From contig NZ_QOVJ01000008.1 in the NCBI RefSeq assembly GCF_004104055.1, positions 98,135-162,134 on the forward strand: 64,000 nucleotides of DNA. Direction: 5' to 3'. Under the pieces are notes generated by a model, which saw nothing but the letters and a program-made list of their open reading frames with translations, was not told the origin of the DNA and did no database searches. Below are positions 8,707 to 16,316 of this stretch, piece after piece (within the stretch, counting starts at the first letter, position 1; every line of letters begins with the position of its first letter). Made by a program: the position numbers and the translations under genes. This DNA is from Leeuwenhoekiella aestuarii (GTDB taxonomy: Bacteria; Bacteroidota; Bacteroidia; Flavobacteriales; Flavobacteriaceae).

Positions 8707-9240
8707 TTAAAAATTGTCTTTTACAGCTAAAACGGCAGCCTCTAATGTTGCATAATCAAAAGAGCGCTCGTAAAACTTATAAGAATCCTCACTGATAATC
8801 ACAGTTGCAGGTAGTGCACCGCTCCAACTAGGAGAAACCTTTGGGATCCATTCATTGGTATACGGATCGTCTAAAAAAACCACAGGCATCTTCAAATCTT
8901 GGTTTTTTATAAAGGGAATTAATTTACGTTCAACTTGATCTGGAAAATCAAGACTCACCAAAATCACTTCGACCTTTTTGGTTTTATAGTCTGCATAAAG
9001 CGCTTCAAAAGCAGGCAACTCTCTTATACACGGCTCGCACCAGGTTGCCCAAAAATTCACAACGCGTACGGTGCCTGACTCTTCAACCTCAAGAAGCTGC
9101 TGAAAATGATCAAAATCATAAACAGCTAATTTATAGCCTTCCTGATCGACTATTTTTAAAGGTTCAACTACAGATCCTGTTGACGATTTGCAACCCAGGC
9201 TCAGTATTCCAACCATAAAAACGAGTAATCCTTTATTCAA
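8707..9240 (-). CDS. TlpA-like thioredoxin lipoprotein
   Basis: A 177-residue lipoprotein: the signal sequence ends LSLGC, so the lipidated Cys is residue 17. The thioredoxin domain has NFWATWCEPC (Cys68 and Cys71), the TlpA/ResA form of the active site, and a cis-Pro motif GALPATVI. Such proteins reduce disulfides in cell-envelope proteins. It is the first gene of a two-gene unit with the redoxin protein. The next gene (marR) is divergent across a 206-nt spacer, so the two units may share a control region. Confidence 0.87.
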   Translation of the reverse strand: MNKGLLVFMVGILSLGCKSSTGSVVEPLKIVDQEGYKLAVYDFDHFQQLLEVEESGTVRVVNFWATWCEPCIRELPAFEALYADYKTKKVEVILVSLDFPDQVERKLIPFIKNQDLKMPVVFLDDPYTNEWIPKVSPSWSGALPATVIISEDSYKFYERSFDYATLEAAVLAVKDNF

Positions 9241-9409
9241 ATTGGGTGATTTTTGAAATCCTTTGTAAAACTAGCCAATTAGATAGTGTTTGTCCGGAAT
9301 TTAAGATTTGTATAACAACTACAAGGATATAGCAACCCGTTATTAGATTAAATATTCTAAAAATCAGTTAAAACGAAAAGAAGTATAGCAGGAATATCTA
9401 AAACAATTA

Positions 9410-9440
9410 TATATTTGTACATACAAATGTTGTAACAACA
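9410..9440 (+). promoter_or_regulatory. marR promoter with candidate MarR operator
   Basis: A -7 box TATATTTG is at 9410-9417. Overlapping it is a perfect inverted repeat, ATTTGTA-CA-TACAAAT (9413-9428), immediately followed by a second, TGTTGT-A-ACAACA (9428-9440). The marR start is 9447. The TTGTACATACAA core recurs upstream of yceI (10547-10558). Placement over the promoter suggests autorepression by the MarR protein. Confidence 0.7.
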
Positions 9441-9446
9441 TATGCA

Positions 9447-9905
9447 ATGAAAATTGAAGAAGCTTTAAAAATCAATAGCGGTTTAGATTTGTCTTCTAAA
9501 ACCTTGATTAATATTCAATACACGTCAAGGTTACTCGAAGAGAAATTTGCAGCCTTACTTAAAGAACACGGCTTAAGCACCCCGCAGTTCAATGTATTAC
9601 GCATTCTCAGGGGGCAGAAAGGTAAGCCTGCCAGTTTAGCGTGTATTCAGGAACGTATGGTAGACCGAAGCAGCAATACGACTCGATTAGTCGATAAGCT
9701 CATTGCCAAAGGAATGGTTGAAAGACGTATTTGTCCTGCAAATCGAAGAAAGGTAGAAATTGAAATCACAAAACCAGGCCACGATCTTCTGAAAGAGCTT
9801 GATCCGCTTACCAAAAAAACAAATGCTGAAAATGCATCCAACTTAACCGAAAATGAGCTTTTAACTTTAAATGATCTATTAGATAAATTAAGAAATGATG
9901 AGTAA
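9447..9905 (+). CDS. MarR-family transcriptional regulator
   Basis: A 152-residue winged-helix regulator. The wHTH region shows TPQFNVLRILRGQ, a recognition helix around MVDRSSNTTRLVDKLIAKGMVER, and a wing with RRICPANRRKVEIEITKPG. This is characteristic of MarR dimers. Its stop overlaps the start of the nitroreductase gene, so the two are translationally coupled. An inverted repeat over its promoter, repeated upstream of yceI, makes autorepression and control of the three-gene cluster likely. I see a single Cys (in RRICPAN), so a thiol-sensing role like OhrR is possible but unsupported. Confidence 0.9.
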   Translation: MKIEEALKINSGLDLSSKTLINIQYTSRLLEEKFAALLKEHGLSTPQFNVLRILRGQKGKPASLACIQERMVDRSSNTTRLVDKLIAKGMVERRICPANRRKVEIEITKPGHDLLKELDPLTKKTNAENASNLTENELLTLNDLLDKLRNDE

Positions 9906-10530
9906 CTATATTGAAAATTTAAACTGGCGGTATGCCACAAAAAAATTTGATGCTTCTAAGAAAGTATCTGCTGAAGACCTACAAACGCTGAAAGACGCAG
10001 TGCAACTGTCTGCTTCTTCTTATGGACTACAACCCTATAAAATTGTTGTAGTAGAAGAGGAGACTGTAAAAGAACAATTAAAAGAAGCCGGGTACAATCA
10101 ATCTCAATTTACAGATGCTTCTGCGATTTTTGTTTTTGCACATCAGACAGATTTTGGTGAAGAGTTGGTAGACTCTTACATCAACCATGCAGCACGCATC
10201 CAACAAGTAGAAGCAGGTTCCTTAGAACAATATGCTGACTTGATGAAAAACGCACTGCTCAACCTACCACAAGAGGCAAAAGCCGGCTGGACATCAAGAC
10301 AAGCGTATATCGCATTGGGTAATTTATTAAGTGCCGCCGCAGCTCACAAAATAGATACCTGCCCTATGGAAGGTTTTGACGCGGACGCTTTTGACCGCAT
10401 TTTAGGCCTTAAAGATCAAAACTTGCACGCCGTAGTTGTTGCCGCTGTTGGATACCGTAGCGCCGATGATAAAATGCAACATGCCAAAAAAGTAAGAAGA
10501 CCTCAGGAAGAGCTCTTCATCACTATTTAA
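9898..10530 (+). CDS. NAD(P)H-dependent nitroreductase-family oxidoreductase
   Basis: A 210-residue FMN-dependent nitroreductase-fold enzyme. The N-terminus NWRYATKKFDASKKVS, SASSYGLQPYKIVVVEEE and SRQAYIALGNLLSAAAAHKIDTCPMEGFD are typical of the NfsB/YdgI-like group. Such enzymes reduce nitro compounds, quinones or flavins using NAD(P)H. I start at the second of two adjacent ATGs (9898); 9895 is equally possible. The gene overlaps the marR stop and precedes yceI. Physiological substrate unknown. Confidence 0.9.
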   Translation: MSNYIENLNWRYATKKFDASKKVSAEDLQTLKDAVQLSASSYGLQPYKIVVVEEETVKEQLKEAGYNQSQFTDASAIFVFAHQTDFGEELVDSYINHAARIQQVEAGSLEQYADLMKNALLNLPQEAKAGWTSRQAYIALGNLLSAAAAHKIDTCPMEGFDADAFDRILGLKDQNLHAVVVAAVGYRSADDKMQHAKKVRRPQEELFITI

Positions 10531-10546
10531 AAAATTTTATTAACAC

Positions 10547-10558
10547 TTGTACATACAA
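10547..10558. promoter_or_regulatory. Second copy of the candidate MarR operator, upstream of yceI
   Basis: TTGTA-CA-TACAA is identical to the core of the inverted repeat over the marR promoter (9415-9426). It lies 17 nt before the yceI start and 17 nt after the nitroreductase stop. A chance repeat of a 12-nt perfect palindrome within this cluster is unlikely. Confidence 0.65.
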
Positions 10559-10575
10559 TTTTAATCCCTACAACT

Positions 10576-11232
10576 ATGAAAATTCAGAATCCTTTCAACA
10601 ACCTTGATCAAGGTTTAGAAAAACTAAACTCGGCTTCAACAAAAGCCTTCAACTTCTTAAACCGCGATAATCGCGTTAAATCAATATTAATTTTAGCAGT
10701 AGGCGTTGCCGCTGCATCATTTACAACAAAAACTATTATGGAAAAAGTAAGCGTAAAAAGCAGTTCGATCACTTGGTTAGGTAAAAAAGTTACCGGAAAA
10801 CACATGGGAACCATCGACCTTAAAGAAGGTTATTTTGAAATGGATGGCGAGAACATTACAGGCGGCGAATTTGTTATAGACATGAACAGCATTGTTTGTA
10901 CTGACCTTGAAGGAGACAGCAAAGGCCAGTTAGAAGGTCACCTAAAAAGTGATGACTTCTTTGGAGTAGAAAACTTTCCTACAGCAAAATTAGTGATCAC
11001 AAAAGCTGTAAAAGAAGGCAATTCTTATGCAGTAAGCGGTGATCTAACAATTAAAGAAACTACAGAGCCTGTTACTTTTGAATTAGAAAAAGCGGGTGAT
11101 ACCTTCACGACCACTTTAACTATAGACCGAAGTAAATACAATGTGCGTTACGGTTCAGGAAGTTTCTTTGATAATTTAGGTGATAAAACCATTTACGATG
11201 ATTTCACCTTAGATATCAACTTATCTATTTAA
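10576..11232 (+). CDS. YceI-family lipid-binding protein
   Basis: A 218-residue protein. About 33 charged residues precede a hydrophobic segment (SILILAVGVAAASF, about residues 37-50), then a YceI lipocalin-like domain: SSSITWLGKKVTGKHMGTIDL, FVIDMNSIVCTDLEG, HLKSDDFFGVENFPTAKLVI and DRSKYNVRYGSGSFFDNLGD. YceI domains bind polyisoprenoid lipids in the envelope. The long N-terminal tail suggests an anchored or late-cleaved signal. It follows the nitroreductase and has its own operator-like palindrome, so it may also be transcribed separately. Confidence 0.9.
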   Translation: MKIQNPFNNLDQGLEKLNSASTKAFNFLNRDNRVKSILILAVGVAAASFTTKTIMEKVSVKSSSITWLGKKVTGKHMGTIDLKEGYFEMDGENITGGEFVIDMNSIVCTDLEGDSKGQLEGHLKSDDFFGVENFPTAKLVITKAVKEGNSYAVSGDLTIKETTEPVTFELEKAGDTFTTTLTIDRSKYNVRYGSGSFFDNLGDKTIYDDFTLDINLSI

Positions 11233-11259
11233 TATTTTTTGAACTAATTGAAATTTTTG

Positions 11260-11290
11260 TTTGCCGCTTCAGCATCAATTTTTATCTTTG
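11260..11290 (+). promoter_or_regulatory. trp operon promoter
   Basis: TTTG (11260-11263), 19 nt, TATCTTTG (11283-11290): an exact match to the Bacteroidota consensus. The leader ORF starts 10 nt after the box, so the transcript start (about 11296-11298) almost coincides with the leader start codon. Confidence 0.8.
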
Positions 11291-11299
11291 ATGCTCAAT

Positions 11300-11437
11300 A
11301 TGAAAAACAAAAAAAACAGCCTTGGCATGAAAACCAAGTTTACACATAATCCAATAATTGGAATTTCGGGCAAAGCCTCGAAAAATCAAAGTCTCGATTA
11401 TCGAGTAAATACTTGGTGGTGGATCTCGCAACAGTAA
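11300..11437 (+). CDS. trpL: trp leader peptide with three consecutive Trp codons
   Basis: A 45-codon ORF between a consensus promoter and an intrinsic terminator, followed by trpE. It starts MKNKKNSLGM and ends NTWWWISQQ, with Trp codons at 11414-11422 and stop at 11435-11437. Trp is rare, so a TGG triplet near the end of a short leader ORF is the classic sign of ribosome-mediated trp attenuation. An internal ATG at 11327 would give 36 residues. Codons about 21-37 coincide with a family C repeat (see the 48-nt match with 27643-27690), so the peptide is partly built from a mobile repeat. The antiterminator pairing is not obvious by eye. Confidence 0.82.
   Translation: MKNKKNSLGMKTKFTHNPIIGISGKASKNQSLDYRVNTWWWISQQ
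11361..11412. repeat. Family C element segment inside the trp leader
   Basis: Contains GGCAAAGCCTCGAAAAAT and then TCGATTATCGAGTAAA (11394-11409). The same two blocks in the same order and similar spacing occur at 27645-27679, where they are non-coding. Confidence 0.6.
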
Positions 11438-11471
11438 CGTCGTGAAGCAACCTTGTATTTAAATTTCAAAT

Positions 11472-11505
11472 AAAAAAAAGGCCTGTCTCACGACAGGCCT
11501 TTTTT
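11472..11505 (+). terminator. trp attenuator terminator
   Basis: Stem GGCCTGTC (11480-11487), loop TCAC, GACAGGCC (11492-11499), with flanking A-run and T-run. It ends 25 nt before the trpE start, leaving no room for another promoter, so it must lie within the trp transcript. Together with the WWW leader peptide it forms an attenuator. It could also stop read-through from yceI. Confidence 0.88.
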
Positions 11506-11529
11506 GTTTTACCAGCATATCAACCCAAG

Positions 11530-12927
11530 ATGAAGTACATTTTAAAAACACACAGCAAAAAGATTCTGGCCGATACGATAACTCCCGTTTCGGTCTATTT
11601 GCGCCTGAGAGATAAATTTCCCAATAGTTTACTTCTGGAGAGTAGTGATTATCGAGCTAATGACAACACCTTCAGTTATATTTGCTGTAATCCTATCGCC
11701 TCTATTTCCATTAAAAATGAGGAAATAAAAGAAGCGTTTCCTGATGGAACTTTGCAGGTTACTCCAATAGAATCAGACACTGATGTTGTGGGCATTATTG
11801 AAGGTTTTGCTAAAAAATTTGAAACGGACACCAACGAGAAAAAGTTCATACAAAATGGTCTTTTTGGCTATATGAGTTATGATGGTGTTCGGTATTTTGA
11901 AGATATTGAGATCACTAAAAAAGAAGGCGCTCTTGATATTCCCGATATGTATTACGCAGTGTATCAAAACATCATTGCGATCAATCACTTCAACAACGAA
12001 GCGCATATTTTTTCACATACCTACGAGAGCGAAAATAATCTGGATCAGATTGCACAATTATTAAGGGTAAAGAGTTTTGCTGAATACAACTTCAAGTTAG
12101 AAGGGGAGCAAAAATCGGTGATTACAGACGAGCAGTTTATTGCTTTGGTCGACACCTGCAAAAAGCACTGTCAGCGAGGGGATGTTTTTCAAATTGTACC
12201 TTCTAAACGCTTTTCACAGGGTTTCAGCGGTGATGAATTTAACGTATACCGAAGCCTGCGTAGTGTAAACCCCTCTCCGTATCTGTTCTATTTTGACTAC
12301 GGAAATTTCAAAATCTTTGGCAGTTCGCCTGAAGCGCAACTAATTGTTCAGGATGGCAAAGCCGAAATTCATCCCATCGCGGGCACCTTTAAACGTACCG
12401 GTAATGATGAGAAAGATGCTGCTTTAGCTAAAAAATTATCAGAAGATGCAAAAGAGAACAGCGAGCATGTGATGCTGGTTGATCTGGCACGCAACGACCT
12501 CAGCCGTAATGGAAGCAATGTAAAAGTAGAAACCTACCGCGAGGTACAATACTTCTCCCATGTGATTCACCTGGTTAGTAAAGTAACCGGGACCAAACAC
12601 CCGGAAACTTCTACGATGCGGGTGGTTGCAGACACCTTCCCGGCAGGAACACTAAGCGGAGCTCCCAAGCATAATGCGATGAAATTGCTAGAGAAATACG
12701 AACCGATAAATAGAGATTTCTACGGTGGCGCCATAGGTTTTATGGACTTTAACGGAAACTTCAATCACGCCATAATCATTCGTTCTTTTTTAAGCAAAAA
12801 CCATCAATTGCATTATCAGGCAGGTGCTGGTATTGTAAGCGACAGTGTCCCTTCAAAAGAACTCGAAGAAGTATATAACAAATTAGGAGCGCTTACTAAA
12901 GCACTTAAACTGGCTGAAGAAATATAA
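11530..12927 (+). CDS. trpE: Anthranilate synthase component I
   Basis: Makes anthranilate from chorismate together with the TrpG glutaminase. The 465-residue protein has the N-terminal LLES tryptophan-feedback motif at residues 35-38. The chorismate-binding core contains FGSSPEAQLIV, HPIAGTFKRTG, LVDLARNDL, FPAGTLSGAPK and FYGGAIGFMDF. Presence of LLES suggests feedback inhibition by tryptophan. First structural gene of the trp operon, downstream of the leader peptide and attenuator. The trpG start follows one base after its stop. Confidence 0.97.
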   Translation: MKYILKTHSKKILADTITPVSVYLRLRDKFPNSLLLESSDYRANDNTFSYICCNPIASISIKNEEIKEAFPDGTLQVTPIESDTDVVGIIEGFAKKFETDTNEKKFIQNGLFGYMSYDGVRYFEDIEITKKEGALDIPDMYYAVYQNIIAINHFNNEAHIFSHTYESENNLDQIAQLLRVKSFAEYNFKLEGEQKSVITDEQFIALVDTCKKHCQRGDVFQIVPSKRFSQGFSGDEFNVYRSLRSVNPSPYLFYFDYGNFKIFGSSPEAQLIVQDGKAEIHPIAGTFKRTGNDEKDAALAKKLSEDAKENSEHVMLVDLARNDLSRNGSNVKVETYREVQYFSHVIHLVSKVTGTKHPETSTMRVVADTFPAGTLSGAPKHNAMKLLEKYEPINRDFYGGAIGFMDFNGNFNHAIIIRSFLSKNHQLHYQAGAGIVSDSVPSKELEEVYNKLGALTKALKLAEEI

Positions 12928-12928
12928 A

Positions 12929-13501
12929 ATGAAAATACAAGTTTTAGTAATCGACAATTACGACAGTTTTGTGTACAATCTGGTTCACTATTTAGAAGAT
13001 CTGGACTGCCAGGTAACTGTAAAACGTAACGACCAACTCCAACTGGAAGAAGTCGCTGCATATGATAAAATCTTATTATCTCCGGGACCGGGAATACCGG
13101 ATGAAGCCGGACTTTTAAAAGACATCATCAAAACCTACGCGGCTACCAAAAGTATGTTTGGGGTCTGTCTGGGCCAGCAAGCTATCGGCGAAGTTTTTGG
13201 TGGAACACTTATTAATCTCGATCAGGTTTTTCATGGAGTGGCCACCTCGGCTAAGCAATTGGTTACAGACGAACCTTTATTTAAAGATATTCCTGAGGAG
13301 TTTGAAATAGGCCGGTATCACTCTTGGGTGGTTGCCCCTGAAAATTTCCCAAAAGATCTCGAGATTACTGCTGTAGATGTTAACGGTCAAATCATGTCAT
13401 TACGGCATAGAGAATACGATGTGCGCGGCGTACAGTTTCATCCCGAGTCGGTTTTAACTCCGGAAGGAAAGAAAATGATCAAAAATTGGGTAACGAGCTA
13501 A
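12929..13501 (+). CDS. trpG: Anthranilate synthase component II (glutamine amidotransferase)
   Basis: Releases ammonia from glutamine for TrpE. The 190-residue class I amidotransferase has NYDSFVYNLVHYL, SPGPGIPDEAG, the nucleophile Cys80 in GVCLGQQAIGE, and the His171/Glu173 pair in VQFHPESV. It is a separate subunit, not fused to TrpD. One base separates it from trpE, implying translational coupling. Two family A hairpins and another hairpin repeat follow in the gap before trpD. Confidence 0.96.
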   Translation: MKIQVLVIDNYDSFVYNLVHYLEDLDCQVTVKRNDQLQLEEVAAYDKILLSPGPGIPDEAGLLKDIIKTYAATKSMFGVCLGQQAIGEVFGGTLINLDQVFHGVATSAKQLVTDEPLFKDIPEEFEIGRYHSWVVAPENFPKDLEITAVDVNGQIMSLRHREYDVRGVQFHPESVLTPEGKKMIKNWVTS

Positions 13502-13509
13502 TCGTTTTT

Positions 13510-13575
13510 CCATTTCCGTAAAGGCGGAAATCTCAATCGAAAAAATTTTACATTTCCGCGAAGGCAGAAATCTCT
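13510..13575. repeat. Two family A hairpin repeats in the trpG-trpD gap
   Basis: TTTCCGTAAAGGCGGAAA followed by TCTCA, then TTTCCGCGAAGGCAGAAA followed by TCTCT. The second has one stem mismatch. They lie in the middle of the operon without an obvious T-tract, so they should not terminate transcription. Confidence 0.75.
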
Positions 13576-13605
13576 TAAAACAGAACTACAAACATTAAAA
13601 AAGCG

Positions 13606-13642
13606 CTCTCCCTTGTGGAGAGATGCCCGGAGGGCAGAGAGG
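13606..13642. repeat. Double hairpin repeat just upstream of trpD
   Basis: CTCTCC-CTTGT-GGAGAG (13606-13622) followed by GCCC-GGA-GGGC (13625-13635) and GAGAGGG. It ends four bases before the trpD ATG and could affect its translation. An in-frame TTG at 13613 lies inside it and is not the start. Confidence 0.6.
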
Positions 13643-13645
13643 GAC

Positions 13646-14641
13646 ATGAAAATACTATTAAACAGACTGATCAATCACGAGCAACTCAACAAATCAGAGG
13701 CACGTGACGTGCTGGTCAACATATCAGAAGGAAAGTACAACACCAGCCAGATCGCTGCATTCATAACGGTCTATATGATGCGTAGCATTACTGTCGAGGA
13801 GTTGGCAGGTTTTAGGGATGCGTTGCAGGATCTGTGTATCGCTGTGCCTTTTAAAGGCTATAATGCGATCGACTTGTGTGGTACCGGTGGGGATGGTAAA
13901 GACACATTCAACATTTCTACCTTATCTTCTTTTGTTGCTGCGGGTGCAGGAATAAATGTCACTAAACACGGCAATTACGGCGTATCTTCTGTGAGCGGAA
14001 GTAGTAATGTGATGGAGCATCTGGGCATCAAGTTCAGCAATGATAAAGACTTTTTAAAACGTTGTCTGGATGAAGCGGGCATTTGTGTACTACATGCCCC
14101 CCTATTTCACCCGGCAATGAAAAATGTGGGCCCCATCCGTCGGGAACTGGGCGTAAAAACCTTTTTCAATATGCTCGGCCCTATGGTTAATCCTGCTTTT
14201 CCGGAGAATCAATTGGTAGGTGTTTTCAATCTGGAATTAGCAAGACTGTACGGTTATTTATATCAAAAGACCGATAAAAACTTTACGATTCTACACAGTA
14301 TTGATGGTTATGATGAAATTTCATTGACCGGAAATACCAAAGCGATCCGAAACAACAGCGAGCGCATGCTGAGTGCAGAAGACTTTGGGGTTTCAACTAT
14401 TAAACAAGAAGACATCTATGGTGGTAATAGTGTTGAATCTTCAGCGGAAATCTTCAAAAAGGTAATAAGCGGTAAAGGCACTGAAGCGCAAAACAATGTG
14501 GTTGCCGCAAATGCAGGTATGGCAATTGCCACAGTAAAAAACCTGGAACCTAAAGCAGGTTTTGATCTGGCTAAAGAGTCGTTGCTTAGTGGTAAAGGAT
14601 TAGAAAAACTGAATAAATTAATAGAACTCAGCAGCAAGTAA
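13646..14641 (+). CDS. trpD: Anthranilate phosphoribosyltransferase
   Basis: Transfers phosphoribose from PRPP to anthranilate. I start at the ATG at 13646 (331 residues, MKILLNRLINHEQLNKSEA), the normal family length; the longer frame from TTG 13613 would translate a repeat hairpin. Motifs: DLCGTGGDGKDTFNISTLSS (PRPP/metal site), KHGNYGVSSVSGSSNVMEHLG, HPAMKNVGPIRRELGVKTFFN and GPMVNPA. Downstream trpC starts two bases after its stop. Confidence 0.95.
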   Translation: MKILLNRLINHEQLNKSEARDVLVNISEGKYNTSQIAAFITVYMMRSITVEELAGFRDALQDLCIAVPFKGYNAIDLCGTGGDGKDTFNISTLSSFVAAGAGINVTKHGNYGVSSVSGSSNVMEHLGIKFSNDKDFLKRCLDEAGICVLHAPLFHPAMKNVGPIRRELGVKTFFNMLGPMVNPAFPENQLVGVFNLELARLYGYLYQKTDKNFTILHSIDGYDEISLTGNTKAIRNNSERMLSAEDFGVSTIKQEDIYGGNSVESSAEIFKKVISGKGTEAQNNVVAANAGMAIATVKNLEPKAGFDLAKESLLSGKGLEKLNKLIELSSK

Positions 14642-14642
14642 A

Positions 14643-15425
14643 ATGAACATTTTAGATAAAATAGTTGCAGATAAATTTAAGGAGGTTGCCTTACGCAAAC
14701 AGCTTATTCCGGCTAGTCAACTGGAGCAATCGGTTCTTTTTGACCGGAAATCTCCATCATTGGCTACCGCTTTAAGTACGAGTAATTCTGGGATTATCGC
14801 AGAACACAAACGCCGCTCTCCAAGCAAGCAGGTTATCAATCATACCCTCAATGTTCAGGATGTAGCAACCGGGTATGAAAATGCAGGTGTTTGTGGAATG
14901 AGCGTGCTTACAGACGGAAAATATTTTGGTGGCTCCCTAGATGATTTGCTTTTAGCCCGCGCAGTAAGCAAGTTTCCGCTTTTGCGCAAAGAATTTATTA
15001 TTGATGAGTATCAGATCTTAGAAGCGAAAGCCTATGGTGCTGATGTGATCTTACTGATCGCTGCGGTTCTTACGCGTGAAGAGATTAAAAACTTTTCTGA
15101 ATTTGCGAAGTCTTTAGGACTAGATGTTCTTTTAGAAGTCCACAACCTGGAGGAGTTAGAAAAGTCAATTATGCCTTCATTAGATATGTTGGGCGTCAAC
15201 AACCGCAACCTTAAAACTTTTGAGGTGAGTTTAGAGACCAGTAAAACCTTGTCAACTAAAATTCCCGATGATTTTGTGAAAGTTTCCGAAAGCGGCATCA
15301 GCTCGATCGATGCTATTAAAGAATTGCAACCTTATGGGTACAAAGGGTTTTTGATAGGCGAAAACTTTATGAAAACAGACAACCCGGGCGCAAGTGCAAC
15401 CGAGTTCATTAAACAACTCAAGTAA
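14643..15425 (+). CDS. trpC: Indole-3-glycerol phosphate synthase
   Basis: Cyclises carboxyphenylamino-deoxyribulose phosphate to indole-3-glycerol phosphate. 260 residues, (beta/alpha)8 barrel. It contains IIAEHKRRSPSKQVI (substrate Lys/Ser loop), VLTDGKYFGGSLDDL, RKEFIIDEYQILEAKAYGAD, LGVNNRNLKTFEV, VSESGIS and FLIGENFMKTDNPG. Single-domain, not fused to TrpF, which is the next gene. An 85-nt gap with two hairpins follows. Confidence 0.96.
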   Translation: MNILDKIVADKFKEVALRKQLIPASQLEQSVLFDRKSPSLATALSTSNSGIIAEHKRRSPSKQVINHTLNVQDVATGYENAGVCGMSVLTDGKYFGGSLDDLLLARAVSKFPLLRKEFIIDEYQILEAKAYGADVILLIAAVLTREEIKNFSEFAKSLGLDVLLEVHNLEELEKSIMPSLDMLGVNNRNLKTFEVSLETSKTLSTKIPDDFVKVSESGISSIDAIKELQPYGYKGFLIGENFMKTDNPGASATEFIKQLK

Positions 15426-15428
15426 ATG

Positions 15429-15480
15429 CTCCCCTCCTTATGAAAGGAGGGAAACGTTTCAGCTTCGCTGAAACAGGGGT
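15429..15480. repeat. Paired hairpins in the trpC-trpF gap
   Basis: CCCTCCTT/AAGGAGGG (15432-15439 with 15444-15451) and GTTTCAGC-TTC-GCTGAAAC (15456-15474), then AGGGGTGG. There is no T-tract on the plus strand. Probably another REP-like element, or an mRNA processing or stability structure. Confidence 0.6.
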
Positions 15481-15510
15481 GGTTATACTCCCTCAGATAA
15501 GAATTATAAA

Positions 15511-16230
15511 ATGAAAGATCAGGACACAACTAAAGATCAACCTTCAGCTACTTTAAAGCCTGCCGCGCTGCAGCTTAAAATTTGCGGAATGAAATACAAT
15601 ACTGCTGAAGTTGCACAGCTTCAACCGGATTATTTGGGGTTTATTTTTTATGAAAAGAGTCCGCGTAATTACGACCTTTCTGAGATTCCTTCACTCACGC
15701 TCGGAATTAAAAAAGTGGGTGTGTTTGTAAATGCTGACCTGAATTTTGTTTTAGAAAAAATCGATCAATTCAATTTTGATGTTATTCAGCTCCACGGGAA
15801 CGAGTCTCCTGAATATTGTGAGGAACTGAATCACAAATTAGACAAAAAATTAATTGATAAAAAGTATGGATCTAGAATTGATATCTGGAAAGTCTTCAGC
15901 ATCAAAGACACCTTTGATTTTTCAATCTTAGAGGACTATGAGGATGTGGTTGACAAATTTTTATTTGACACAAAAGGCAAAGAAAAAGGTGGTAACGGCT
16001 ATACCTTTGACTGGAGCGTTTTAAATGATTACAAGGCTCAGAAACCGTTCATCCTAAGTGGCGGAATTGGTTTGGAAGAATTAGCTGCTGTGCAAGAATT
16101 ACAAAAAACGGATTTACCACTGTATGCTATTGATGTAAATAGCAAATTTGAAGACCGACCTGGATTGAAGAATATCGAAAATCTAAATAAATTGGTGGGT
16201 TCTTTTGAACCTATTAAAAGAGCAGAATAA
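15511..16230 (+). CDS. trpF: Phosphoribosylanthranilate isomerase
   Basis: Isomerises phosphoribosylanthranilate, the step between TrpD and TrpC. 239 residues. The barrel begins at about residue 22 with LKICGMKYNTAEVAQLQPDY, holding the usual catalytic Cys, and continues with DVIQLHGNESPEYC, FLFDTKGKEKGGNGYTFDW, FILSGGIGLEE and IDVNSKFEDRPGLKN. The about 20-residue polar N-terminal extension (MKDQDTTKDQPSATLK) is unusual but there is no later start before the core. Fourth position after trpC, as in many Bacteroidota. Confidence 0.94.
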   Translation: MKDQDTTKDQPSATLKPAALQLKICGMKYNTAEVAQLQPDYLGFIFYEKSPRNYDLSEIPSLTLGIKKVGVFVNADLNFVLEKIDQFNFDVIQLHGNESPEYCEELNHKLDKKLIDKKYGSRIDIWKVFSIKDTFDFSILEDYEDVVDKFLFDTKGKEKGGNGYTFDWSVLNDYKAQKPFILSGGIGLEELAAVQELQKTDLPLYAIDVNSKFEDRPGLKNIENLNKLVGSFEPIKRAE

Positions 16231-16316
16231 AAAATAGAAATAGCAATAAAAGATTTCAGCTACGAGTTTATCCTAAGCGATAGTCGAAGGGCGGAAATGA
16301 AAATATAGAATAAAAA

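Noticed and set aside
11472..11505. Terminator belonging only to yceI
   Set aside because: The trp promoter and leader ORF lie between yceI and the terminator, and there is no room for another promoter before trpE.
13613..13646. TTG start for trpD giving 11 extra residues
   Set aside because: Lies inside a hairpin repeat; the ATG at 13646 matches the family N-terminus.
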